64,000 nucleotides of DNA from Spirosoma utsteinense (GTDB lineage Bacteria > Bacteroidota > Bacteroidia > Cytophagales > Spirosomataceae): NCBI RefSeq assembly GCF_014282275.1, contig NZ_VFIA01000022.1:1-64000 (forward strand), given 5' to 3'. Position numbers and translations under genes: made by a program. Shown here piece after piece: positions 18,450-28,556 of the stretch; positions within the stretch are counted from its first letter, which is position 1; every line of letters begins with the position of its first letter. Under the pieces are notes generated by a model. That model was not told where the DNA came from and ran no database searches. It worked only from the letters and a program-made list of their open reading frames with translations.

Positions 18450-19703
18450 TCAGTAGGTTTGAAGGACATGGGCTTTTTCCATAACGGGGGTATTGATTTT
18501 TTGTGGTTTAATTAATTTACTTCTAATATTATAACCTACCATAATCCAGATAGCGATATCGTAAGCATAAAATTTAGGAATGTTCTCGATAAAAGATAGC
18601 AACAAGTGATTGAGAAGAATATATGCTATCCCACGAGCAACTATATCTGGAGAAGATAAATTGGTGACGGAGGCACTAAATATGACTAGTATGAATAATA
18701 CTGAAAGAACCAAGCCTCCTCGTAATAAATAAGAAAGAATACCAACTTCGACGATTGAACGGTCATAAAAATCTACTACATCGTCTACGCCCTTTTGTGT
18801 ATAAAACCATTCGCTGTAATACCTACCTAATGTTCCTTTTCCCATTAACATGTTACCCGTTTTCCGAAGATCACCAATAACTTCGACGTACATGTAAGTT
18901 CTTGTATCTTCGTTACTTACTTCCTTGCTTCCAAAGCTTAAGGATTCTTTTTGAAAGAAAGAACCATAATAGCTATAAAAAATAATTGGAAGTACAATAC
19001 ATAAAAAAGTGACAAATTTTTGTAGAATCCTAGTTTTAAAAAGTTGTTCTCCATACGTAAACATAAAAAGGAAAGAAGTTTGTAGTATTAATCTAAGAAC
19101 AATACTTCGATTGTCGGAATAAATACCAATAAACCCATATAATATACATCCTAATATGATCCAGAATCTTTCGCTCTTTTTGTCGACTATTTTTAGGAAT
19201 ATTAACATAAAGAAAGAGAATTCTATGAAATATCTTGGAATTACATATCCTCTTTCAAATAAAAACACTGCTGGTAATAGAAGAATACCTATTCTAATAA
19301 ATAGAAGTGAGATTTTGATAATTATATCAAAAGAGAATTTAGGGTGAAATGATATAAACAACGCAAAAGGAACAATTACTGATAAGCTAAAAACAGGGTT
19401 TAAAGAATTTTGAATCCTGTTTTCGACTATGCTGGTAAATATTCCTCTCGAAAAAGATATTAAACAAAATAACAAAAATGAGAATAGTATAAATCGGTTG
19501 TATCCTTTAATATTTTGAAAAAGAAATTTTTTATTTTGAATGTTTAAAAAATAAAAAAATGCAGCAAAAAAAATGACTTTGTTGAAACTAAATCCTCCTG
19601 GATTATTAAAAAACACATAATACATATCATGTATTACCGCAAACAAAAGCAAGTAAAAAGCATGGCGATTAAATGTTTTGTTCTCGTTCATGATGATTTG
19701 CAT
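18450..19703 (-). CDS. O-antigen/exopolysaccharide polymerase (Wzy-like)
   Basis: About 417 aa from ATG 19703. ATG 19691 and TTG 19712 are alternatives. The protein has around ten strongly hydrophobic segments and one larger periplasmic loop (about residues 260-310, rich in charged and aromatic residues), the usual Wzy topology. Wzy proteins share little sequence, so the call rests on topology, length and position between a glycosyltransferase and the flippase side of the cluster. It would join flipped repeat units in the periplasm under control of the Wzc-type protein. The gene is one of the most AT-rich in the window. Confidence 0.72.
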   Translation of the reverse strand: MQIIMNENKTFNRHAFYLLLFAVIHDMYYVFFNNPGGFSFNKVIFFAAFFYFLNIQNKKFLFQNIKGYNRFILFSFLLFCLISFSRGIFTSIVENRIQNSLNPVFSLSVIVPFALFISFHPKFSFDIIIKISLLFIRIGILLLPAVFLFERGYVIPRYFIEFSFFMLIFLKIVDKKSERFWIILGCILYGFIGIYSDNRSIVLRLILQTSFLFMFTYGEQLFKTRILQKFVTFLCIVLPIIFYSYYGSFFQKESLSFGSKEVSNEDTRTYMYVEVIGDLRKTGNMLMGKGTLGRYYSEWFYTQKGVDDVVDFYDRSIVEVGILSYLLRGGLVLSVLFILVIFSASVTNLSSPDIVARGIAYILLNHLLLSFIENIPKFYAYDIAIWIMVGYNIRSKLIKPQKINTPVMEKAHVLQTY

Positions 19704-19722
19704 TATTTTCAATAGGAAAAAA

Positions 19723-20268
19723 TCAAATAATAGGTATAATGCTTTTTCCTAAGTTGTAGGATAAATTTTCGTTTCTCTTACCAATAATTTTTGCCGGGAT
19801 ACCACCAACTACTGTGTACGGAGCGACATCCCGAGTAACTACAGCTCCCGCAGCTATTACAGCTCCCTTCCCGATACGAACTCCTGGTAATATTACTGCC
19901 CTAGAGCATACCCATACATAATCCTCAATGAAAACTGGAGCACCTGTTTCTGCAAAGTTTTCATCATTATAATCATGATGTAATGTCCAAATCATTACAT
20001 CATTACTAAAATTTACATTACTACCTATATATAATCCTTTGCGGGCGTCAAGTAGTGCGTTATGGCCAATTAAAGTATTATTACAAATAGTTAAATGCCA
20101 AGGATTCCGAATTTCAAATCCCCTATATAGTCCGACGTTTTTGCCAATTTTTGCACCCATAAGTCGAAGAAGATTTATTCTCAATGTGTGAAATGGAAGC
20201 CAACTTATTATGCTACAGAGGATAAATAAAGCTGCTGCTAATAATTTCATCACGCTATCTAGTATCAT
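19723..20268 (-). CDS. Hexapeptide acyltransferase (WcaF/CapG-like)
   Basis: 181 aa. A short N-terminal hydrophobic stretch (residues 7-28) is followed by a left-handed beta-helix with repeats such as [26 protein letters not shown] and [20 protein letters not shown], ending [16 protein letters not shown]-type loop residues TLHHDYND supply the catalytic-type histidines of the LbetaH acetyltransferases. It probably acetylates a sugar of the repeat unit. It sits tightly between the GT4 and Wzy-like genes (10-19 base gaps). Confidence 0.85.
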   Translation of the reverse strand: MILDSVMKLLAAALFILCSIISWLPFHTLRINLLRLMGAKIGKNVGLYRGFEIRNPWHLTICNNTLIGHNALLDARKGLYIGSNVNFSNDVMIWTLHHDYNDENFAETGAPVFIEDYVWVCSRAVILPGVRIGKGAVIAAGAVVTRDVAPYTVVGGIPAKIIGKRNENLSYNLGKSIIPII

Positions 20269-20278
20269 GCAGCTTGAA

Positions 20279-21478
20279 TTAATGCGAGTAAACTGGGGCG
20301 AGCTTTGACTGGGTATTAATTATATTTTCATAAATGTTAAGTGTTTTATTAACGACAGAAAATATATTGTGGCGGCTTCTAGACTCTAGTTTAGCTCGCG
20401 TTGACAAATACTCTTGTTTGTTTTTATCAAAATAAAGCGTCGCTATTGATCTAGCCAGTTCTTCGGTTTTAAGAGAGCTTAAGATTCCTGTTTCTTGATG
20501 TTTAATTAGTGAACTTACACCACCTACGTTAGAAGCGATAACGGGAAGTCCTAACGCTTGAGCTTCACAAATCGTGTTAGGGCTATTATCAATGTAAGAA
20601 GGGTGTAATAAACAAAAGCAATTTTTATATTGCTCAATTAATTCAATTGGTGATAAGCGATTTATAAATATTAGATTATGCTCATTAAGGTTATCTAAAG
20701 TTTGATTTTTTATAAATTTCAAAATCGTTTTTCTATCTTTTAAGCCACCAGAAGTTATGAAAATCATATTCATATCTGGAGCTGATTCCAGTGCTGTGTT
20801 AAAGGATTTCAACGCTTCTCTATATCCCTTTATGTAATCACATCCGCCAATGTATATTACAGAATTATTGTTAACTGGATTTATATCATAATTAAAAAAT
20901 TCTTCCCTTAAGCTTTCCCAACAATGATGTATTTTGGATTCAGGAGAAATCTTTCTAACCCACCCTTTATCCCAATCAGTTCTACACATAAAATTGTTCA
21001 TTTTAGAAAGATATCGTTGTTCGGTATTTTGAATTATTTTCCAAAGAATTCGACGGTTTGATAAGTGCTCCTGTAGATGAGGGTAATACTGATCTATTAT
21101 TCCTTGCACCGATAAGACTGTTGGTATTGCTAGGTCCCAACACGCTTGCTGATACATACCTTCAGAACCGTGAATATGCATTATATCATGTTCTAAAATT
21201 TCTCTTTCAAGATGTTTTCTTACAATACTAGAGTTAAGACGATTTGCAGTTAGCAAATTAATGGAAGCTCTATGCAATTTGATGAATAGATATCTAACTC
21301 CATCAATATATACCTCTTCATCTTTTTCTAATTTTGAGTTATTTGATATGATAGTTAAATCGACTTTTTTTGACAACTCCTTAGCTAAAGAAGTTATCCA
21401 CGGCACTGGGTGCCCTTTCGGATTTTTTGTATTAGGTAATTGCGTATATGGAAGCTGCGTAAGCCAGAGGACTTTCAT
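20279..21478 (-). CDS. Glycosyltransferase family 4
   Basis: 399 aa. It opens with [14 protein letters not shown], typical of GT4 enzymes of the WcaL/RfaG group. The donor half contains [12 protein letters not shown] and the motif [22 protein letters not shown] with its conserved glutamate, then VGGVSSLI. No membrane helix. It lies 5 bases from the pyruvyl transferase stop and is probably translated with it. Sugar specificity is unknown. Confidence 0.87.
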   Translation of the reverse strand: MKVLWLTQLPYTQLPNTKNPKGHPVPWITSLAKELSKKVDLTIISNNSKLEKDEEVYIDGVRYLFIKLHRASINLLTANRLNSSIVRKHLEREILEHDIMHIHGSEGMYQQACWDLAIPTVLSVQGIIDQYYPHLQEHLSNRRILWKIIQNTEQRYLSKMNNFMCRTDWDKGWVRKISPESKIHHCWESLREEFFNYDINPVNNNSVIYIGGCDYIKGYREALKSFNTALESAPDMNMIFITSGGLKDRKTILKFIKNQTLDNLNEHNLIFINRLSPIELIEQYKNCFCLLHPSYIDNSPNTICEAQALGLPVIASNVGGVSSLIKHQETGILSSLKTEELARSIATLYFDKNKQEYLSTRAKLESRSRHNIFSVVNKTLNIYENIINTQSKLAPVYSH

Positions 21479-21482
21479 AGTA

Positions 21483-22559
21483 TTAATTTAGAAATTGACT
21501 CTTCCAAAGATCAATATTCGCTTGGGGCAGATTGATCTGCGTTTTATAGTCACTCGCAGTGAAATTTTGAATCCGTTCTACTTCAGTACGTGGCACTACA
21601 TTCAGATTGGTATCCCTGCTGATTTCCAATGCCCGGTTGTCAACCGCAACGATCATTGTTCTTCGGCCATGCTGTAATGCTCGTACACCTGCATGAAGCC
21701 GTGTTCCAACATAATCAATGTCATTCTCCTTGAGTGCTTCGTCAAATGCCTGTAGCGTAGGCTCAATTAATTGAATACGATTTTCATCCTTGTATCCAAG
21801 TTCATGGAGGTAACCCAAATCATTAAATCCTTGAATCCATAGATAAACTGTTTGGTAAGATTTTAGTAATTCATCCAATAGGAACTTGTCTTTCTGAGGA
21901 TCTTTATGGTAAAACGTCAGCGTTGTGACTACATCAGTTGCTTTTTTGGTAGGAATCGCCATGCATCGTTCCTTAGTCAAATCCCACAACGTTGGGCAAC
22001 TAGTATTAATAACATTCTTTATGCCTGCTTCCTCTAGCTTATTTTTTGCATAAGAATCCCGTACGGCGTGAGAGTATTTAGTACTTAACACATTCTGATA
22101 TAACCAGCGGGTATAACTGTTTGGTGTATCCTGATACTGCCACCAGCCAACCCCAAATAGAATATATCGGTTTTTCAAAAAGGCTGCATCTAGCGGGCCT
22201 ACTTTCCACTGGTAATACTGGTTCATGTTAGAGGAAAGCAGATTTGTTCCGGCAACGAACATTAAGTCTTCACTTTTTCGCTGTTGCAGTACTGTATCGA
22301 TTCCCCTATGTAATTGAGATGGATAATTTGTGATAAATGAATTTGGTAGAATTGACAACAATTGTTTGCTGATTGCATCCTTAATAATGAAATCTCCTTG
22401 GTTCGCTGTTCCAATTGTGGGGTCCATTATACCTATTTGTAATGATGTATCCCTTTTGTCCAAATTGGATTCTACTGTTACCCTTGGTGGAGTAGACGAG
22501 ATAAGCTGCTTATAAGCTTTTAACGTCCGTTTGTTGTAATTAAAAAGATAAGTTATCAT
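21483..22559 (-). CDS. Polysaccharide pyruvyl transferase family protein
   Basis: 358 aa. Members (CsaB/ExoV/WcaK type) transfer pyruvate from phosphoenolpyruvate as a ketal onto a sugar residue, adding negative charge. The N-terminal GTANQGDFIIKDAI matches the family start (usually GxxNxGDE), SHAVRDSYAKNKLEEAGI is the conserved central block, and YVGTRLHAGVRALQHGRRTMIVAVDNRA is the C-terminal conserved region with the catalytic-type histidine. It starts 3 bases from the flippase stop. An alternative role without pyruvylation is possible, as the family is broad. Confidence 0.83.
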   Translation of the reverse strand: MITYLFNYNKRTLKAYKQLISSTPPRVTVESNLDKRDTSLQIGIMDPTIGTANQGDFIIKDAISKQLLSILPNSFITNYPSQLHRGIDTVLQQRKSEDLMFVAGTNLLSSNMNQYYQWKVGPLDAAFLKNRYILFGVGWWQYQDTPNSYTRWLYQNVLSTKYSHAVRDSYAKNKLEEAGIKNVINTSCPTLWDLTKERCMAIPTKKATDVVTTLTFYHKDPQKDKFLLDELLKSYQTVYLWIQGFNDLGYLHELGYKDENRIQLIEPTLQAFDEALKENDIDYVGTRLHAGVRALQHGRRTMIVAVDNRALEISRDTNLNVVPRTEVERIQNFTASDYKTQINLPQANIDLWKSQFLN

Positions 22560-22562
22560 AAG

Positions 22563-23966
22563 TTATCGTAGCCAGATTCCAGTTGCAGTTTGTCTAACAA
22601 TTTTGCGGTATTGAGTTATTCGTAGTGGGAGCCAAAGCGCCAACCAAAGGCAGTTTGCCAATATGACACCGGTAGGGCCAACTTCTTTTGCCAGATATAT
22701 AGATAATGGAATGCTAAACAGGGTGGTGAGCACTGAAGTGCATGTTTGCAAGCGGATTGTGCCTAGACCGTTAATTACATACGAAAAAGAACTACTGAAT
22801 GTAATAAGTATGGTGTATGTGGCTACTGCAAAAACGATTGCCGGATCGATTATAAATTTGCTTCCCAGCCATTTTTCCATCACCCATGGCGCAGCTATTA
22901 TTTGAATTACTGTTATGGCAGAAAGTAATGCAGCATTACGCATTAATTTGTTTAGCGCTGATTTGATCCACGCGAAATCACCTTTTTGGTATGCTTCTGT
23001 AACGGCTGACCAAATGGGCGTTAAAACAATTGTTTGTATAATCGTGATGACGCTGAAATAGCGAAATATTACATTATATCTAGTTACCTGTTCGTTACCA
23101 AAAAATTGGCTTAGGATTATATTGTTAGATGTTAAAACAATTGTGGCGGAAATCTGAATGATAAAAAACTGAATACTTGTTCCCCCCAGCGCTCGAATTT
23201 GGGCGCGATCAAAATACGCCAGTGAAGGCATTAAAAATGGATATAGGCGTTTATAAACGTATAAGCTACCTAACACATAAGCCACCACTGGTGCCAGACT
23301 AAAAACCAATACTAAACTTAGTAAACTTCCGTGACTATCAGTTCCGTAAACCAAAATCGCTACACAAGAAATGCTTAATAGGTTACCCATTAGCAGAATC
23401 ATATTATCAAGCGCAGCATTCTGAGTGGCCATGATAACAGCAGTGACCGGTTTTAATATAAATAGCAGGCAGAAGGCAAAAAAAGCAACAAGCATCACCC
23501 AGGCCAGTTCTTCTCTTTCTACTGTATGTATATTAAATACAGCATTCAGATCTATAAACGGCAGAGCTATTAGAAATACGCTAATAACCACAAGCATCAT
23601 CAACGCTACTAGGACATAAGTTGTACTAGTAAGTTTTCGAGCTTCCACTTGATCCCCATCACTTAAAGCTTTTACTAATTTATTACGAAGCCCATTGCCC
23701 AAGCCAATGTCCATCAGATTAATCCAGGTAAGAACTGAACTAAGGGTGAGCCAAACGCCATACCTCTCCGTATCCAGATAATTGATAGATAGTGGAATAA
23801 TTGCCAGCGTTAATAAAATACTGAGTCCCTTATATGAGAAAGACAAGAATACATTCTTAAATATATTTCGATCCCGGCCGGAAGTCTTCGAGCTTAATAA
23901 ATAAGTGAGTCTCCCTCGCCCATCAGCTGTTTTATTTAACAATTTAGTTTGTAAGGTCGTCAACAT
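22563..23966 (-). CDS. Wzx-type flippase / polysaccharide biosynthesis membrane protein
   Basis: 467 aa with about 12-14 membrane helices and the MATE/MOP layout. The N-terminal SYKGLSILLTLAIIPLS and YLDTERYGVWLTLSS are typical of RfbX/Wzx proteins. It would move the undecaprenyl-linked repeat unit from the cytosolic to the periplasmic leaflet. Position between the initiating transferase and the glycosyltransferases supports this. About 50 residues at the N-terminus are hydrophilic and precede the first helix. Confidence 0.85.
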   Translation of the reverse strand: MLTTLQTKLLNKTADGRGRLTYLLSSKTSGRDRNIFKNVFLSFSYKGLSILLTLAIIPLSINYLDTERYGVWLTLSSVLTWINLMDIGLGNGLRNKLVKALSDGDQVEARKLTSTTYVLVALMMLVVISVFLIALPFIDLNAVFNIHTVEREELAWVMLVAFFAFCLLFILKPVTAVIMATQNAALDNMILLMGNLLSISCVAILVYGTDSHGSLLSLVLVFSLAPVVAYVLGSLYVYKRLYPFLMPSLAYFDRAQIRALGGTSIQFFIIQISATIVLTSNNIILSQFFGNEQVTRYNVIFRYFSVITIIQTIVLTPIWSAVTEAYQKGDFAWIKSALNKLMRNAALLSAITVIQIIAAPWVMEKWLGSKFIIDPAIVFAVATYTILITFSSSFSYVINGLGTIRLQTCTSVLTTLFSIPLSIYLAKEVGPTGVILANCLWLALWLPLRITQYRKIVRQTATGIWLR

Positions 23967-23988
23967 AATTTTTCTTTTTTGACTAGTC

Positions 23989-24681
23989 TTACCAAGCCTT
24001 CCTATCCCCCTTGATCATACTCGTCACTGTCCACAAGCAGATCTGTATGTCAAGCGCTATCGATCGTTTGTAGATGTACAATCGGTCGAGCCGGATCCGA
24101 TGCTCCATCTGGATGCGCTCAGCTGTTTCGCCCCGATGGCCCCGAACCTGAGCCAGACCCGTAATACCTGGTTTCACGGTATACCGGGTAGGGTAGTGGG
24201 GTAGGGTATGCCAGTGCTGTGCATCCAGTTGAATAGGGTGAGGACGGGGGCCAACGATGCTCATGTTGCCCAGCAACACATTGAACACTTGCGGTAATTC
24301 GTCCAGGTTTGTCTTCCTGAGAATCTGGCCAATTTTCGTAACCCGGTTATCGTTCCTGGTAGCCTGGCGAAATTCTGCGTTGCGCTCATAAGTCATCGTA
24401 CGGAATTTCAGACACCTGAAAGGACGCCCGTTCCGGCCGGTGCGGAGCTGCACGAATAATACTGGACCTGGCGATGTTAACCGGATGAGCAGGCCTACTA
24501 ACGGTATGAACCAGATGAGCACCGATACGATGACCAGGCTGGCTACTACAATGTCGAACAGCCGTTTTTTTACACTTTGTTTTGGCGCACGTATAGACTT
24601 GTATTTTGCCTGGATCGTTGATGATTCATTAAATACGGCTTGCTCATTGAGCGATGGTAAAGACAAATTGAGCATAGTCAT
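23989..24681 (-). CDS. Initiating undecaprenyl-phosphate sugar transferase (WcaJ/ExoY-like)
   Basis: 230 aa. It starts the repeat unit by moving a sugar-1-phosphate from a UDP-sugar to undecaprenyl phosphate. After a basic segment, KRLFDIVVASLVIVS begins the membrane helix. The conserved blocks are LRTGRNGRPFRCLKFRTM, RKTNLDELPQVFNVLLGNMS, VGPRP and the C-terminal KPGITGLAQVRG. It contains only the catalytic monotopic domain and lacks the long N-terminal part of WcaJ, as in ExoY and PglC-like enzymes. It lies 131 bases downstream of the kinase gene. The first sugar is probably glucose, galactose or a relative. Confidence 0.92.
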   Translation of the reverse strand: MTMLNLSLPSLNEQAVFNESSTIQAKYKSIRAPKQSVKKRLFDIVVASLVIVSVLIWFIPLVGLLIRLTSPGPVLFVQLRTGRNGRPFRCLKFRTMTYERNAEFRQATRNDNRVTKIGQILRKTNLDELPQVFNVLLGNMSIVGPRPHPIQLDAQHWHTLPHYPTRYTVKPGITGLAQVRGHRGETAERIQMEHRIRLDRLYIYKRSIALDIQICLWTVTSMIKGDRKAW

Positions 24682-24812
24682 CGGTGATTAATGGGTTGTC
24701 ACTTACAGCATTTCTTACTCTTTAGGGATAGTTTTCAGAAGTTGAGCACAAGAGTCCTATCCGTTGCCGATTGAAAGCAACATGGACCAGGGAATTCAAA
24801 AGCGATAGTGGG

Positions 24813-27161
24813 CTAAGATTGCTTAAGCTTGCGGATGGTTGTCTTGGCCGGCTTGTTGTCTTCTTCGTAGTACCCGCCGTAGTTATAGCTATAGCCATAC
24901 TGATACGATTCGCCACTTCCCACGCCGTTCAGAATCAGATTCAATCGCTGGAATCGGTGCTCCTTGTAGAGGTTATCGATCATACGCAGATACGCTTTGG
25001 GCGTGTGATCATGGCGAACCATGAACATGGTGGCATCGACGTGCGGGGCAATCAGCTGAGCGTCCGTGACCAAACCAATTGGTGGCGAATCGACGATCAC
25101 ATACGCAAACCGCTGTCGGAGTTCCATAAACAACTTTTCGAGCTGTGGACTGCTCAGTAACTCGGCCGGGTTGGGGGGAATTGGACCACAGGTAATGATG
25201 TGGTAGTTAGGGAAACCCGGAATCGGCTGCAATACCTCGTCCAGGGTAGCTTCCTGAATCAGGTAATTACTTATTCCCAATGCGTTGCTCATGCCAAGCA
25301 CCGAGTGCAACTTGGGTTTCCGTAAATCCATCTCCAGAATCACCGTTGTACGATCGACTAGGGCTAAGCTTGCGCCAAGGTTCAGAGACAGAAACGATTT
25401 GCCTTCGCCACTGATGCTGGATGTAAACATCACAACCTGGCTGTCGGTCGGGTTGGAGCGCAGGAACTGTAGGTTGGTCCGAAGGGTACGGATCTGTTCG
25501 GCAATGACCGAGCGTTTGCCCGATACCATAACCAGCGGGTCCATATTCCGGCTCGCCATGATTTCGCCCAGGATGGGAACCTGAGAGGCATCTTCAATGT
25601 CTGACCGACGGCTTACCCGATCGTTCAGTGCATCACGAGCCGCAATAACTCCTATTGGAAACATTAAACCAATCAATCCAAACAGAAGGAAAATTGTTGC
25701 TTTGACAGGCTTAATTGGTTTGTTGTCTGAGCGGGGAGGGTCGATCGTGCGGCTGTCGGCCACAGTTGATGCATAAGAAAGAGCTGTTTCTTCGCGCTTT
25801 TCGAGCAGGTACGTGTACAGGTTGTTTTTGATAGACTGCTGCCGGGTGATGTTAACCAGGGCCCGCTCTTTACGAGGAATCGTCCGAATCTGGCCCTCTA
25901 GCTGGCGGTTCGTTTCCCGCATCTTCTGCCGGGTTCCAACCAGCGTCTGCTTCATGTTGGTGATATTCTCCGACAGGCTGGTTTTAGTTGCCTTGATCTG
26001 ACTTTCCAGGGTCTGTAAGATCGGGTTGCTGGCCGTGGTGGTGCGACTAAGCTGGTCGCGCTGGAGTTCCAGTTCGCTGAGTTTGCCTACCAGACCAACG
26101 AGTATCGGATCGCTCACACTAAGCGTTGCGGGTGCCACGCCCCGCTCATTGGTCCGGCTATTTACGTACCGTTCCACATCTTCGATCATTCCTAACTGAA
26201 TGTTCGTCTGATTCAGCTGATCGTCATTTTGTTTGACTGTTGCCAGGAACACCTGTGCCTGCGAACTCAGGTCGGTAATACCTTCCGACGACTTGAACTG
26301 TTCAACGCCCTTTTCAACGGTGGAGAGTTCGCCGGCAATCAAGCGGAGACGTTCTTCAATGAAGCTGAGCGTGTTGGAAGCGACAATGTTCTTATCGACC
26401 ACCGCGGCCTGGTTGTATTCACTGATCAGCTTGTTCAATACGGCTTCGCCTTTACGGGGTACAGCCTCTTCGAGGTTCATCTGTAACACGGTCGACGCTT
26501 TGCTGGTCGTTTCTACCGTCAGGCGTTTGAGGTAACTATCGACCGCTACCTGGCGGGGTAGCGCCTGCACCACAATGGGTTCGCTGCCTATTTTGAGTGG
26601 ACGGCTGGCAAATACACGCAGGCGACCGTAGGGGGTCTGTATACTTTGATTGACAGGGTATATCTTGTCGTTGATGCGAACCGCCTTTGAACCTGTGGCG
26701 GTTATATCCAGTGGCGTTTCATACAGCAAAGGTGTCGATCGCTCCACGATCAGCCGAATGGGCGAGGCATCGTAAATTTCACGCTTACCGAAGTTCGTAT
26801 TTCTGAAGTACTGGACATCGAGGCCAAGTTCACCAACGACCTTACTCATCAGGGCGTAGGATTTCAGGATTTCCATCTCGTTTTCCACGACCTTTTTAGG
26901 CGCGAATATGTCCATCTCTTTCAGGATGTTATCCTCACTGAGCCCTTTTTTGTCATCCTTGATGAGCAGACTGGTTTGTACCTTATAAATCGGCGTCTGG
27001 TACATGAAGTAGACATAGGCCCCCGCACCAGCCAGGGCCAGCGAAAACAAAAACCACTTCCAGTGCCGTGCATAACGCATCAGCACGGCCCGCAGGTTAG
27101 GCGAGTTTTCTGCTTCATACACCTGGTAAGGTGCGTAAGCGTAGTTGTTTTGGTTCGACAT
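24813..27161 (-). CDS. wzc: Wzc-type chain-length determinant with BY-kinase domain
   Basis: 782 aa. A Wzz domain with membrane helices at about 36-53 and 488-507 encloses a periplasmic coiled-coil region (about 260-440). The cytosolic kinase has Walker A SGEGKS (584-589), Walker A' ILEMDLR (608-614), Walker B VIVDSPP (688-694) and a tail with seven tyrosines between residues 753 and 765, the autophosphorylation cluster. It controls polymer length and export together with Wza, encoded just upstream. The PHP phosphatase at 6375-7142 is its likely antagonist. One polypeptide carries both parts, as in Gram-negative Wzc. Confidence 0.93.
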   Translation of the reverse strand: MSNQNNYAYAPYQVYEAENSPNLRAVLMRYARHWKWFLFSLALAGAGAYVYFMYQTPIYKVQTSLLIKDDKKGLSEDNILKEMDIFAPKKVVENEMEILKSYALMSKVVGELGLDVQYFRNTNFGKREIYDASPIRLIVERSTPLLYETPLDITATGSKAVRINDKIYPVNQSIQTPYGRLRVFASRPLKIGSEPIVVQALPRQVAVDSYLKRLTVETTSKASTVLQMNLEEAVPRKGEAVLNKLISEYNQAAVVDKNIVASNTLSFIEERLRLIAGELSTVEKGVEQFKSSEGITDLSSQAQVFLATVKQNDDQLNQTNIQLGMIEDVERYVNSRTNERGVAPATLSVSDPILVGLVGKLSELELQRDQLSRTTTASNPILQTLESQIKATKTSLSENITNMKQTLVGTRQKMRETNRQLEGQIRTIPRKERALVNITRQQSIKNNLYTYLLEKREETALSYASTVADSRTIDPPRSDNKPIKPVKATIFLLFGLIGLMFPIGVIAARDALNDRVSRRSDIEDASQVPILGEIMASRNMDPLVMVSGKRSVIAEQIRTLRTNLQFLRSNPTDSQVVMFTSSISGEGKSFLSLNLGASLALVDRTTVILEMDLRKPKLHSVLGMSNALGISNYLIQEATLDEVLQPIPGFPNYHIITCGPIPPNPAELLSSPQLEKLFMELRQRFAYVIVDSPPIGLVTDAQLIAPHVDATMFMVRHDHTPKAYLRMIDNLYKEHRFQRLNLILNGVGSGESYQYGYSYNYGGYYEEDNKPAKTTIRKLKQS

Positions 27162-27195
27162 GAAATTACCTGATTATTTATTGGATAAAAGACGA

Positions 27196-28023
27196 TTAAC
27201 GGAAGCGCGTTGCAATGACAGCGATGAAAGACAGGGCACTGATAGCCAGCGGTAAGAGCTGGTTCGTACGGTCGGCCGTGGCAGCCCGGGCTTTGCCTGG
27301 CTCCACATAGATCACATCGTTGGGATGCAAATAGTAGTAAGGCGATGAAAACAAGTTACGCTGGGTAAGGTCGACCCGGGCGAAGGTGCGTTTGCCATCC
27401 TCTTCGCGGATAATCAGTACATTTTCCCGACGACCGTAGATGGTTACGTCGCCGGATAGGCTTAGCGCTTCCAGCAGGGTAATCTGTTCATTTGGTATCG
27501 TGAACAGCGCGGGGCGCATGACCTCACCCATGACCGAAATGCGAAAGTTGAGGTTGCGGATGTTCACGGTAGGCTCTTTCAGGAATTCCTTCAGTGAGTC
27601 ACGGAGACGATCTTTAACCTGGTTCGTCGTTTGGCCCGCTACGTTTACTTTCCCCAGCATGGGTAATTCGATGGCCCCCGTGTTGTCGACCAGGTACCCG
27701 TTCTGGGCAGGTAGTGGGGTTGTGCTGTTTGTCGTATTTTGCTGCATGCCCCCCCGGTCTGCCATGGCCAGTTGTGCATATGGATTAAAAAAAGCGGATG
27801 CTTCAGGGTTTAAGCTGCTAACTTGTACGGACAGCACATCACCTGGTTGGATTTTAGGTACATACCGGGAGGCTACTGCCAGCGTATCCATTCGATTGGG
27901 CTCACCCTGAAAATAGACCAGTTGTTTAGTGGGTACGCAGCCAGTCATGAAATGGCCGCTAACGAGTAATAATAGACTAAGTAAGTAGCAGATACGGTTA
28001 GCAGGCACAGAAGGTACGTTCAT
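27196..28023 (-). CDS. wza: Polysaccharide export outer-membrane lipoprotein (Wza-like)
   Basis: 275 aa. Lipoprotein signal with the lipid-anchored cysteine at about residue 29 (TGC). The Poly_export domain follows (YVPKIQPGDVLSVQV), then a SLBB domain (FRISVMGEVMRPALFTIPNEQITLLEAL) and a C-terminal membrane helix, LLPLAISALSFIAVIA. It forms the outer-membrane exit channel for the polymer and docks on the Wzc-type protein whose gene starts 34 bases downstream. It is the first gene of the minus-strand series and faces a 530-base intergenic region that should hold the main promoter. Confidence 0.92.
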   Translation of the reverse strand: MNVPSVPANRICYLLSLLLLVSGHFMTGCVPTKQLVYFQGEPNRMDTLAVASRYVPKIQPGDVLSVQVSSLNPEASAFFNPYAQLAMADRGGMQQNTTNSTTPLPAQNGYLVDNTGAIELPMLGKVNVAGQTTNQVKDRLRDSLKEFLKEPTVNIRNLNFRISVMGEVMRPALFTIPNEQITLLEALSLSGDVTIYGRRENVLIIREEDGKRTFARVDLTQRNLFSSPYYYLHPNDVIYVEPGKARAATADRTNQLLPLAISALSFIAVIATRFR

Positions 28024-28183
28024 ATAAGCAGATTGATTGGTAGATAAAGGTAAATGGCAACGGAAAGCAGGTTTTGATTTACTAGGTATATGCTTGACTT
28101 CAATAGAATTACACCATCTGTTAATTGAGACAGTATATAGTTTTTCTGTCTCTTATTAATTATTCTAAACAAGAACTCGTAGA

Positions 28184-28191
28184 CAAAAATA
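28184..28191 (-). promoter_or_regulatory. Candidate -7 box for the wza transcript
   Basis: Read on the minus strand this is TATTTTTG, matching TAnnTTTG. It lies about 160 bases before the wza start codon. A TTG equivalent occurs 14 bases upstream, shorter than the preferred spacing, so the promoter is uncertain. Confidence 0.3.
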
Positions 28192-28506
28192 GTAATTAGT
28201 ATTTACAATACAGCAGAAAAGGTAATTTGTTAACCATTTTTTTACGTTGAAAAATGACGTCGTTTCAAGTCACCGTTCACAAACTTATTATGGTTATTCT
28301 TTTTTGAGGAAAAGTTATAATGTAGCCTATACGGTAAGTATTAACGGGTACTTGGCTGCTAGTGTAATATATTATTTTGTCTGAACTGCTATTTTCAAAA
28401 TAATGTATTATGAACAAAATGTCATTTTTTCACCTTTTTGCGGTCCTTTTATTGTCCTAAACAGCGTTGGAAAAGGCCTACAGGAATCGATTCCAGTCGT
28501 AGAGTT

Positions 28507-28514
28507 TATATTTG
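28507..28514 (+). promoter_or_regulatory. Candidate -7 box (TATATTTG) for the barrel/surface-protein pair
   Basis: TATATTTG matches TAnnTTTG exactly and is 43 bases before the ATG at 28557, giving a leader of about 35 bases. No clear -33 TTG is at the right distance. Confidence 0.4.
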
Positions 28515-28556
28515 ATGTTACTTATGATGTTGCATGGTAAATAAGCGCTATACCTC

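Larger units (their letters stand above)
28024..28556. other. Divergent regulatory region upstream of the polysaccharide series
   Basis: 530 AT-rich bases between divergent genes, no gene seen. It holds an inverted repeat GAGACAG/CTGTCTC (28127-28133 and 28146-28152), a minus-strand -7-like CAAAAATA (28184-28191, TATTTTTG on the minus strand) and a plus-strand TATATTTG (28507-28514). The long leader before wza leaves room for post-initiation control, which is common for capsule loci, but no known riboswitch or anti-terminator site is recognised. Confidence 0.5.
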
